Shown here: in pieces, positions 24,201 to 36,100 of the stretch | How the letters are laid out: each line of letters opens with the position of its first letter | Numbering within the stretch: the stretch's first letter is position 1 | Assembly: GCF_019649055.1 (NCBI RefSeq) | Contig: NW_026570234.1 | Coordinates: 1,364,001-1,428,000, forward strand | Source: Paramacrobiotus metropolitanus | Lineage: Eukaryota > Tardigrada > Eutardigrada > Parachela > Macrobiotidae | Reading direction: 5' to 3' | Length of the DNA: 64,000 nucleotides | Made by a program: the position numbers and the translations under genes | Notes under the pieces: model-generated | Told to the model about the DNA's origin: nothing | Seen by the model: only the letters and a program-made list of their open reading frames with translations | Database searches by the model: none

Positions 24201-27200
24201 CCATTGTTAAAAGAGTTGTAACACCCAGCGAAACCCGAGCTGGTGTTGCTTCTGGATCCAGCCAAAATGATACCCAGGAGACAAAAATCAACATACACTG
24301 AAAATAAAGGTTACCGTTGCCAGCAGCTGTTGTTGAACTTTTGTAATGGAGTGACCTTACGGTGGGCACATAAACTTGCACCAGATAATAGGAGAACTCC
24401 CGTTGGAAAAATAGCGCCACTTTGAGGCAACTGTAACTTCCTATTAATACCAAAACGCAGTATTAGTTCGACTGTCTGGTTCATTTTGTAAGGTTTTTTT
24501 TATTCACTCGTCAAATCCAAACGCAGTGATAAAAGGTTTAGCCAGAAAATAATAAAATTAAAATTTTTAGTGATAACTGGTGGTCATATAACAGACAATA
24601 TACATAACACCCGAACTACAACACTACTACACAAATATACGGTTAATTATTACGTAATAGTAAACGAAATTGTACCGGTTGCCGTGTTCGAAGAGCACAA
24701 TCCGACGCGGCGTCCGGCTAATCTGAATCGTGGCATAGATAAATCCGGTGCCACCTGCACGGGATAGAATTCGGGATCCGAGGATGTTTTCCATGCAAAG
24801 TCAATATCGCGTGTCGTATAGCCGTCTGAAAAAATCCAGCTATATATATGTTACTCAAAAACCTTAACGAGGTAAATGTGACAATGCGAACAAATATTCA
24901 TAACCATGCACCTAACCAAAGCATATATGCGCCGGTAATCAACACGCAAATCACATTGCGCAACAGTTAGCTTAACCGTGGCTTACAGCTGGCCATGCGA
25001 ATTTCGCAGACTTGCCGGTCCATGGGAAAAAACCGCAGATCCATGGGACATCCGAGTGTTATAGATAATCTGAGAAATGGAAAAGCACAGAATTAGCTTG
25101 ACTGTTCATGCTTCATGGAGAATAAAGAGTTAAGCAGACCGAATGCTCATCATAATGTCCCCGTTAGGATAAATGCGAAAGAAGACGTCTATGGCATAAG
25201 AAAAGAACTAAATTAGTATGATTTCGGGATATGAGCAAAACTGCTACAGCACAATAAGCAGGCGCAACAGCACTGGCAATGTCATCATCAGAGCAATTAG
25301 TTTTGAAATCCTACATTCAATATTTTTGCAGTTAACATTAGCTGCAAAATTTGGATGTGAGTATGGTATAAATGAGTCGTAAAATTTATTATAGCGCAAC
25401 TAATAAAAACAAGCATCTAAATATGCTCTTACCGGACAGTAGCCGCCAAAAACACAAAAGCGTAGCAGGCAAAAATTAATAGCATGCCAAATTCATACTA
25501 GGGACAAGGATGTTGTGCAAATGTGCCGATTTTTCGTTTTGGAAAAATAAATCAGGCTTCCAAATTCGGTCGGGGTCAGGCAGTACCAAATATTCATGAG
25601 AACCGCCATCATCATACGCCAGTCGGTCATCATTCCATTCCTCCCGAAACGTTAACTGTGTGCTGTACTCCTAAACGATTAGATATCTTTTAAGAACCCG
25701 AAAATTTATTAGTTAACCACTTTGTTATTCTCCGGTATAAATGACAGCCGGAAATATATGCAGGCTTTGCGAATGTAATATTTAAGATTAAGTAAGAACT
25801 ATGCCGGCAAAAATTTTTAACTTCCCAAACACAAAAAATTTTTTGTCCCTAAAAAGAGCAACCCCTCTAATGAATACTTAGTCCTTACCATATTTAAATC
25901 GTCGACTTTGGATATACTTCGCACCAGTAGATTAACGCGCACATAAACTGGGCCAGCTGAAATATAACAATTGATATAATTGTTAATTTTTGTGAACTGT
26001 TACAAAAATTTCAGGTGCAACGCTAATAGTATTGTTCTGCAGTAAGCAATACGAGTCCAAGCAAATCAAAAGATTTTATTTTTTTTTCACAAATTTCGGA
26101 CGCGTCAAGCCGCCAAGGCGGCCAAGCACTCGAAGATGTCAGGAAATCGCTTTTTTTACTGTAAGAATCTTTAGCAGTATAATGTTTAAAGTCATCTTTG
26201 AGCATGAAATAAATCAATTTTCCCATCCAATGTAAATCATCAGTCTTCGATCATCGGACTGACCATTAATTTCATAGTATTTGGCTCATCAGGCAATAAA
26301 TTATAACGTTGCTCAAGCTCAACGTCAAGCCGACCGCCTGGATGGGTAAAAAGGAGCGAGTAACTTTGCTCGGCAATATTTGTTGATACAATGTGATGAC
26401 TGTGTCCAGAAAGGAAGAAGCAGTGTGTATGAATAGAATCCCTCAAAGAAATATTCCCCTCCGCAATACACACATATACCCATACAACGTTGGAGGGCAT
26501 TGTATTGATTTTTCCATCTTTTTTTCATGGACCACTTGAGAATGTTATAAGTGATGCAGGACCAGAAGCACATGCCACTTTTCGCTACTGGCCCACTATA
26601 AACACGGGACACACTGCTGCAGTATATGCGCACACACACTGTAAAGATCATTATAAGATTTGTATTTACCTTAAGAGTCTTTCTACACTGCTCTTGCGTC
26701 ACCATCTTTTTTTGATACCGTTTCAGTAATTGTAAGATTATTTGCTGACATTTTTCCCGGCTCTGGCCATGGGCTGGCCGGCATCGATTTTTGTCCAGAT
26801 ACTCATTGCGTGATTAAGCATTGAATCTGTATAGAGTGTGCGGTAGAGAGCGGGCGCGCGGTGTATATTTGCCGGAAACGTGCTATGTATTGGGAACGTT
26901 GTCTCATCGCCCGAAGGCAAAAGGGAAAAGTCTCGAGCTTGCTATTATTTGAATGATGTATCGAATATATATTTATAACCTCAGCCAAGCAGGATTTCTA
27001 GATAAATAGACAAAAAATGTAAAATACTAATAATCGATGGCATAGCCGGGATTTTCTGCCTGGTAGAGTTACAGGATTATGCCCGGTTTTCCCTGTCCCT
27101 TGTGCATATGCGGGCAGCAGGCTGACAAAAGTCCTAACCATTCCGGAAGTAATATTGTTTTGCTGGTGTGTTGCCCAGAGCGACGGCGCAAGGCCTACGC

Positions 27201-29164
27201 GTCGCCACTCGGAATTGTAATCAAAATACTCCGTGTTGAAAATGGCAGCGACCCTAGTTTTACGTATAATGTGACATTTTTTGTACATGTTGTTTTCATA
27301 AATTTTTTTGCTAACCAGGAAAACTAGCTCACGATGTTTGATCTGGAAGATTTGGATAACAACGATGAGAAAAAATCATTAAAATTATTATCACGCCGCA
27401 AGCGGAAAGTGCAGCGGTCGAAAAAAAGTAATCAGAACATTTCTGACCTTTAAATGACTTATTGCAAGCTGACCTCCTGCGCCGAAATCACTTTGTTGGT
27501 TGATGTCGCATTACATTAAAATTTTTTGACTACACAGCGGCATCATCAAACAGACTTCTCAATCAGATGCTTTTTAGTGTTTTGATAAAACTATATAAAT
27601 AGGTTCTTAATGGCGCCGCAACGGGAGTTTAGACTTTAGACTTTAGAATGAATTAGCTTTGGATACATCTATAATAGTATCATCTTTAAATGCTTGCTCT
27701 GCATGGCTCAAGCTGTAGCTTCATTTCCCGCTTTTTAGATATCTCACACACGTTTATTTTGGTGAAAATGATTGCATCACTTAAAGAAATAATTCAGGTC
27801 AGGTTTGTTTCCCGTTGCTAAAGATAAAACTGCATAATAATTTTGATTTTTAAAAACAACACTAATTGTAATCCCGTGTATTGCCGTAATTTTGAGCTGC
27901 AATTTAGAGTTGGTTATTTCTGTGGTAGTACGATAAATAAATGCCTGTATAAATTTATTCCCCATATGATCCTAGAATACTGTATGCGCGAGTTTGTTTG
28001 TAATCAAAGTAATACTCTTAGTTGCACTATACTAAGTTTTTGTATAGTGCAACTAAGAGCTAACCTTTTGTTTGCCAAAAATACATCCAGTATGCATGCA
28101 TTCTAGTTATGCCAGATTCAATTAGTAGTGGCTGCAAAATGCTTTTCACCAGCAAAAATGCTTTCCATCAAGGTTGACAGAAAATATGTAAGTGCGCACG
28201 AAGTTTTGCTGTACTGCTTTGCAGTACATGCTCTTAAGTATCGATGCATGTCTTAAGACTGTCGCAAGCAAAAATAACTGCCCTAATATGATTTATCCTC
28301 AGCCATTTAGGCGAAAAATCTATTAACAAATTGTTCTATATTTTTTTGCTAATCTTGTTAGATTGTCGGTCAATAATCGATTAAGAAAAATCTCCTTGGG
28401 TGCGCGCGGGATAACTGTTTTCTGTAGCTCATACGATGGGGGATTCTGGGTAAGATAACCTTGATGGGATTTAATTCCGTTGGCTGTGTATATATGGGCG
28501 TACATATACACTATGCGCCTTAACACATCGATTGCTGCTGCTGCGCATAGTAACGTACGCAAGCAAGGAAGCGTTCAAGTGGAAAAAGGCAACTAGATTC
28601 TGCAATCTTACAAGAGGATAATAAAACTCAATTATGCCAAGCGCTAACTGGATAACTTTCGCTTACCATGAGCATTGTGGGAGTATTACGCCCGTCTTAA
28701 CGTAACACTATGTAAGCGTACAACAGCATCCAGACTACAGTACTCACACAATTCGTTGCAGTGTTCACGTATACGTACACATCTGACTAGGTTTTTTTGA
28801 CAATCTAATCACGGCCAACTCGTTGACTTGCCTGTGCCGTTGACGGTTGTCCGTGGACGGAGTTTATTATCGTAGTTCTCCAGTAGCATATCCAGAATCT
28901 CCTTCTCCGTAAATATCTGACCAGTTTGATGATTCCTGTAAGCAAGACAATACCAGACGCTGAACTCTTTAAAAACAACCGATCAAATTAAGGTTCACTT
29001 GACAATGTTAAGGATCATTTCCGGTGCCGATTTGCGCGCTTTACGTCCTCTATTGTACAGATTCGTTCCGGAACCACTTGCGTCATAGATAAAATGGCCG
29101 ATGTGACCATTCACCGCAACTCCAATAATTAGATTGCGGTTTGTAGATAAAGTGCCGTGCACCA
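21263..29164 (-). CDS. Glutamate-gated chloride channel subunit (Cys-loop receptor)
   Basis: Exons (minus, 5' to 3'): 29164-28999, 28935-28832, 25956-25889, 25670-25499, 25188-25140, 25069-24987, 24825-24676, 24440-24361, 24297-24147, 23502-23314 (or -23310), 23179-22995 (or 23220-22995) and 21901-21263. They give about 677 residues plus an unresolved N terminus. The extracellular part shows [26 protein letters not shown], the Cys-loop [15 protein letters not shown] and a second Cys pair ([13 protein letters not shown]) typical of GluCl/GlyR. The membrane part shows [11 protein letters not shown]2 with the anion-selective PAR motif ([14 protein letters not shown]), TM3 [20 protein letters not shown] and TM4 in [17 protein letters not shown]. 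The closest remembered match is insect GluCl-alpha. The TM3-TM4 loop is unusually long, with charged, Ser/Arg and poly-Ala segments. The stop sits inside a GTAAGT donor, so the C terminus may have another form. Confidence 0.92.
25957..28831 (-). other. Long GC-AG intron of the chloride channel
   Basis: The intron begins with CACAG|GCAAGT after NGT and ends with ATATTTCAG before GPVYVRV. The codon phases close only if this GC donor is used. The intron holds an 18-bp perfect hairpin (28015-28059) and, on the plus strand, a 39-codon charged ORF at 27334-27453 ([19 protein letters not shown] at its start) that I do not recognise and rate low. Confidence 0.75.
28015..28059. repeat. Perfect 18-bp hairpin with 9-nt loop
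   Basis: CTCTTAGTTGCACTATAC (28015-28032) is followed after 9 nt by its exact reverse complement (28042-28059). The stem is too short for a standard animal pre-miRNA, but it is longer than expected by chance. It may be a tiny fold-back element or a structured intronic RNA within the chloride-channel pre-mRNA. Confidence 0.8.
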
Positions 29165-30002
29165 CTGTACATATATACGTTAGGCATTACGAAGCGTAAC
29201 AAGTACAGGTAAATGTACAATTTGCAATCGAATCCCGTTTATTTGAAACAGGGAGAATACTCGTTTTAGTTCTAACAAAGAAGTGTCTATATTAAGCTCT
29301 CAACTGTAAAGAATGCAGCTAATATTAACCCTGCGCTTATTTGTGTTAATTTTTTTGTCCAGGTTGTACATTTTTGCCACCACTTCTGATACCGTTAAGA
29401 CAAAAAGTATAGCTTTGCACTCGATTTGACTCTACTCTCGACCTAATTTTTGCATGGAAATTTTTTTCATTTGATAAATTTTTACTACCTTGCCAGATGG
29501 ATTGCTCTTTACCAATGATTTTGCCATTACGTGCTTGCGGAAAACGATAAGCATTTTCTTACGTTTGCCTGCAAAATCGTTGTTCCAAAATTAATTTTTG
29601 CTAGCGGGTGAGTATCTTAACCGAAACATAAAATGCTAAGAAACTAAATAAGATTTTTTACAATACGATAAGATACTAATGGGCTTCGTACAGCAAAAGC
29701 TGTGAAGAATTGGCTGACTTCAATTACTCAAAATTTGGTGCAAAACAAAATACATACACCAGGTACGACAAATACATAAAATATTATGTAATGTCTCAGT
29801 AGCGGCTTATTTTCGAATTTTTATGTAAAAAATTCCTGTTTATGCACAGTAATCCGCTTTGTAAACTGTAGTACGATATTTGTTGCAAAACAAATAAAAC
29901 AATTGAATGAAAGCATCTAAATATATCATTTCCGGTCAATCAAATATCCTCCTTTTTTGCTCGGACATTTACGGTCAGTATCAGCATTAGTAAAATATTT
30001 AC

Positions 30003-30193
30003 CGTCCTCGAAGTGGTCCTCTGGGCGTTGCCGTGACTGGGCCGAATCCATACAGTAACATGATCAGCATTCCCCAGTAACCGCACAATGAAATGCACTT
30101 CCTTTTCAGCACAACGGATAACGGTAGCCGCGACGACTGTCTGACCGAGGATTTGTCATGGATCAGCACAGTGCCCCTATCACCCAGCTGCAT
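30003..30193 (-). CDS. Candidate first exon (signal peptide) of the chloride channel
   Basis: An ATG at 30193 opens a 63-codon frame ending at a good donor (GTAAAT). It ends with a hydrophobic stretch (WGMLIMLLYGFGPVTA) that would serve as a signal peptide for the channel. The frame does not join directly in phase to the next identified exon (28999-29164), so at least one small linking exon between 29165 and 30002 is needed, or this exon belongs to something else. Confidence 0.45.
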
Positions 30194-33100
30194 CTTTCCT
30201 CGTAATCACTACTGCAACGACTGCCGCTTCTGGCAGCCAGCAGCAGCCACGGTTATAATATTCCACGAGTAGCTGAGCAAAAAACAACTCCAAACAGGCA
30301 GTGATCCGTAGCGGAGATGTCACACTAAACGGCATAGAAAATCCCCCATATCCTCCATACCACGCGCATTCACAAATATCGCTTCCGTTACAATATTTCC
30401 GCAAAGGTCACTTGCAGTATTTAAGACACCGTTTGGGACCAGTCCAGTGGAGCATATCGGTCAAAGTAATCTTTAAGCATAATCCCGGCGTTGCCGATAC
30501 ACTGGCAATGCACTGCAGATAACCGAGTTGGTAGCAGATTGATGGTATTTTTTGTCCCCGAAAAAATACCCGGGCTGTATTTGCCTGCAGGCTAGGGAAC
30601 TTCGTTAACAAGTCGATTACGATAGATAGTGTATTAGTTGCTGTAACATCCAAACTACACAGCCAATCCCTGGCTCGACGTCCGCGCGCGCACGCCTCAA
30701 CGTTCAACTTCAATTCGTCTTTATTCTCATCTTACCTAAAAAGCAAGGAGTTTTGCGTATACTACGCACACACACAGAACCTAGTGAATATACTACATAC
30801 AAAATAGATCGTCGTGAAAACCCACACAGAATGGCCAGCTGTGCCAGGAAGTCTCTTAAAGCCGTATTATGTTACAATATAAATGTCCTCTTAGCCGGTA
30901 CACATATATCCGCAAAATCGTCGGGTTTTGTGAACACATCGCTTCGCGGTTAGCGGGCAGCGATGAACTGGAAATACTTGAGTTTATTAAAGAGAAGGTA
31001 AATAGGGAGAGGAAGAAGGAATTAGCATGTTTTTCTCTTTTGGCCCGTTAGAGCAGATTGTCTAAATCCTACACGGAATAAATCGACACATATACGCACA
31101 TACTACAACAGTGCGTAGATATCGCTAATTCGCTATACGGAGTAGAAAGCGACGCGCGCGCGTGTGCGCGTGTAAACAGAACAGTCCGCCAAAATTGTAC
31201 CACACAGATACAAGTGCCCGCACAAGTGAAGACACCCACATATAGATATATGCACATATATCGTCCAGGATAGGGATAAAAAGATCGATGTGACGAAACT
31301 TCCTTCCCGCATGATCACTTCATTCTGCCCATTTCGGCAATGAGTGCGTAAGTATATAAGTACTAAGAAAGTTTAGTGGCGCGCAACTCGTTCACAGTCC
31401 CAAGTATAGTACAATGTCATTTACGTAACAATGTCAAGAAATCTTTGGTAAAAGTGGCAAAATTTACCAGTAAATTTCCTGTTGGGTTATGTTAGGATCT
31501 ATTGACTAAGAAATCATTACCCTGCTATCTCACAGTGCGCGAAACAGTATAGAATGTACTTAACGCGCGCGCGCCGCGCCAGATCATTCGTCTCCCTTTT
31601 CATTGATTAAAAGGGGAATACAATTTATGGCTCTGGCATTCCGTAACGAGAAAAATTGAATTGCAAATTTTTTTGTCGGCTTTTCACTAGTATAGTCCAT
31701 ATATAAGGTTGTGCTTTTTGTTACTACAGGCTTTTATAAAGCTCCTGTATTCATGCATCGTCTGTATGCATAATACAACCAAAAGGGATACGTTTTCATG
31801 GCAGCACCATTTGACAGCACTGCAAAGTTGCAAAAATCTGCTAAAAAGCTGAATGATTCTATTGGTCGTTACGGGGACTCTACTTGTAATGGCTACACAT
31901 TACGGCGTGATGAATTGCTCGTGCACTTTGTTTTCTTGCTTCCGCAAACAATTTGTCATCCGATTAGTTGAGACGATATGTTCAAGCAAAACTTTTTGGT
32001 TATACTCGACTAATAGTGCCGGGCAGAGCAAAAACAAGATTTCCGGTAGTGTAATTAAGAATTCGATAGTGAGTTCAAATCGTACAATAAGCTGTAACTG
32101 CATCCTGTGATTTCAGATTTGATTCTAAATTCTTTCGCTAGCTCTAAGTAAAAGCACTTTTTATAAAGGAAATAAGTTAGGTACACCAATGCTTCCAGTG
32201 GAACACGTTACTATTAAAAAAGTAAAGATCACCACAGCCAGAAAGTGGAAAAACTCGTACGCGCAACGTAAAAGTGTTAACATAAGTATATTAATTTTAT
32301 ATTTTTTCAGCTTAGCACCAGTATTTTATTCGCCAGCAGGCCTAGCTCTTCAATGCTTGTTTGCACATTGATCTCACCAAAAATTAGTGTATGGTTTTCT
32401 TGCTGTTGCAGAGTTAATGAAATGATCAAAAGCAGTAAAATTAAAACCACTATTATTTCCCACACGAATAATATTAAAGATCTCAACCCTGAATGCGCTT
32501 AATCCATAATAAACCTTGTGAATGCGCTTTTCGACTGCATGGCGCTACCAGACAGCTGTCGCTACGATTGCAGCTTTTAGCTGTTTGCGAATAAGTAAAG
32601 ATCCATTACTACAGATAATCATAAAAAATTATGGACTACAGCATCCTTTTGTCGCTTTTACTAAATGGTTAGGCGCAGTATATTTTGCAGCTATGTATCT
32701 GCACCATAAAATGTCCAACTTATAGAAAAAATATTCAAAAACACTTCAGATACTGTTGTTTATCTCTTTAATATGTTAGGAACTCCGAAACACTTACAGG
32801 TAATGGGTTGTGTTATCGGCTTCACATTTTTACAATTAAAACTGCTGCTGAATATGCTTCAAACGTTTGTTTACTTAAGATTTGTAAGATCAGATTATTT
32901 ATTTCATATTATAGAGTTTTTGATAATCTTAACTTTAGAATACCTAAGCGGCGTATTGTACAGTATATCAATTATATCATCATTAAAATACTCGTATTTT
33001 ACTGAGCTGTAATTATTTTATACGAGTATTGCACTAAATCACTGCCAAAGAAAGATATAGATACTAATAACGTTAACTCCAATTACGGTATAAGATCTAC

Positions 33101-36100
33101 GGATAGATATCCAAGTAGTATGCGTTGCGTAACATTCCCCCATAGTATATCTGTACTGTTTATGGAGTGCCGATACGGCAAGGTGGACTGCTTTTGTTTT
33201 GCAGAATCCCAAAAGCATGTTCATACGGCTCGTGGCCGTGGTTGTTTGCTCGCGGTATCGCCCTGGCATCGGCATAACAGCAGCATTATCCATCAAAATG
33301 TTTTTGTGGAAAGACAGTGGTGTAAATCGTGACGACTACATGTTCGGTAAATATCTTCTGTTTCGTTGATGAATTTACTTGACAAGCAGAAACGCACACA
33401 AGGTCTCCTGTGTATACAGAATTGTTAGCTTGCGTGACATTGACAGCCTCAACAACGACACATTTTTCCAGGTTGCCAAATTGAAATCGCTATGCCTTTT
33501 CTCTTCCCCTCATCCACATATATTTTCTTTTAAAATGCAAATGTCATACAAATAACAAAAGCCAACGCGCCTGCACTCCAAAATGCTCCTAACGATTTAT
33601 CAGGTTTAAGTAAGCGTTTTTTCAGCTACCTGCTTCTGGTTGACTTTAACAGCATATATTAATACAGACTATGCAGTATGTAGCGCCTAGCACGTACAAC
33701 ATCTTATAAGTAATAGATATCTGCTAAACATAAATAATTAAATATTTAGCCAGCTTTTTCTATGTGACATATTATTTAAGTACGCCTAATCAATAAGATT
33801 GCGACATACATAATTTATCCGGGTTTTTTTGTCGTCTACTCCTAACGCGACTTTTTTTACGCAGCGGCCAGTGCCATCCCACATGAGTAATGGACAAATT
33901 ATATTATGAATTAAGTGCGCTGATAGGATTTCCGATGGGCGTAAATCGCTATATATTCTAACCGGTAAAAAGGGTTTAGTCGGCAATCCGTCCGTAATAC
34001 GGGCACAAGTGATTGTGGATGAGGAAGTATCAGTACAGGTTTATAACTGATTACCTACAAGTCTTGTAAATCCAAAATCAATACAATATAATGTCATTAC
34101 AATTTATGACACCAGGAGGCCTCTGCGTAATTCCTAAAGCAGACTTTTCGATTGGAACCATTTTTATGTGATCGTGAACTTGCTTTTGCAGAAGTAGGTA
34201 TGGACACCACCCGGAAATTTTAGCCAATTTTATGGTTTATTATTATGAGGACGTTGTTAGGCGGTATCTAAAAACGCTGGAAAAAATATTAACCAAAAAA
34301 TATCTCCATCAAAAATGTATTGTTGCCCTGATTTATGAACAACAATGATAAAATTAATTATTTTATGCATATTTACTTTGTGTCTCGTTATGCCGCTTAA
34401 AGATATAGTTGACACCTTAAAGATACAGCTGACAGATTGGACTATAAAGTATTATTTCTAGAGCACATAGTTGGTGCATCTGTGTGGTAGCTGATTGCAA
34501 TTTATTCTCAATCAGTTTGTTTTTTTCGGCAAAAAATATTACGAGGTGAGCTGTATTCGCCTCGTACACACTTCTGTAAAATACCGAATCTACAGGCTAC
34601 AGTACAGTACATAAATGCTTCTAAGTGTTCACTTCGGCTTATGGCAATATGCTGCACAAAATCCTGAAATACTTTTATTAGAATTTTAATACGTAGTGAG
34701 GAATTCAAACAGAAGCCTGCGCTAGCAGTAATTGCGCGTCAAACGGATCCCGAAACATCAAATTACAGTACGTATCTAATTGGGCTTACACGCCAGGAAG
34801 CGCGTTTTTGCCGGAAAAACGTCCATTAGGTATGGAAAATTTCGCACGCTGTGCAATTATGACCACCAGTGAAATTGTTAACTGGCTGTGTCAACGGCAT
34901 ACAACACACCGGAAATAAGGTGACTGCATTCAATAAAAAAGGCAGGCTATCAAGATCTCATATAGGGCAACAGAATTTCTAGATGATTAAGTAAGTTGAT
35001 CTTGCCTTTCCTCGAAAGCGGAAACTTTGTCATCACCGGAAAATTTCTAAATATATCATGACTTTTTTATTGGCTTTGATATTAAGCTAATCATCGAATC
35101 AATTCAGTTGTTTTGTAGATACCAGATTTAACACCAACGTTTTGCTTAAAGACAGTTCGAATCATAGCATTAAACTGGATTGAGTGACTAATCATTCCCT
35201 GTAAATGTCCGTACACCGCATCAATTACAAGCGTATACTTTTATGGCAAAAAAAACGCATAAAAACGGCAAAAAATATTTTTGGCAGGTTAAAAAATCAG
35301 TTTAAACTAAACGTGTTGAATTACTTTTCAAACAATTGCTCTCCAAAAACGTAGTCCCACTTGTGACAACTTCAACGAACTTCTCGCCAAACTATACTAT
35401 CGCCATAGTGAAGAGAATTTTGACACCTTTTGCAAAATACGTATTTTTAAATTTATTCTTCAGAATATTTTTTGTTTTTGTTCAAGCGGTCTGCACGAGA
35501 TTGGATGTGATCGCTGGGAACCGATTTGATTGACAATCTGGATACATAAGCATTGCGTAATGATGTCTTATCCTATAAATACATACCGACGGTCCTTAAA
35601 CCCCTTTCAGTTTGTGGGATCTGCAATAGTGAGAACCAGCCATGTGTTACTTTATCCTTTGCATGCCGCATTTATCTTTCCATTACGTTTGTATTGCTCC
35701 TCGAGAGCTGCTCATCCCAACAATCATATTTATCTTGGCGAATGACATTACAACCTTTTAACTTGGCGCTGGTTGGCAGTAACATTGAAATTGCAGAAAG
35801 GTCAAGCACGGAAATAATTAATAGACAAAACGGTAATTAATAGTCATTGCCAATTTACCTTTGCTTACCCACGGCATAAGAAATAGTTTTCCCTCCGAAA
35901 AGCTGTCATTTAATGAACAGTCTACTGCTGACTTTTATTGATAGCAACATTGATTAAATGATCACTGTAATTATAGCGCAAAAAATACTTTCACTAAAAC
36001 GTTTTTACATTCTCGTACCAACAGGTAAGTGTTAAAATTTTAAAATTCCAGGTATCCCAAATTTCAAAATAATGTGTGACTGATCCATGTAACCATAAAA

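Noticed and set aside
29690-29702. An 8-nt microexon (CTTTTGCT) that would link the signal-peptide exon to the next chloride-channel exon
   Set aside because: The phase fits, but such a short exon cannot be supported without transcripts; other small candidates also fit.
31140-31580. CG/GT dinucleotide runs
   Set aside because: Ordinary simple sequence with no array structure.
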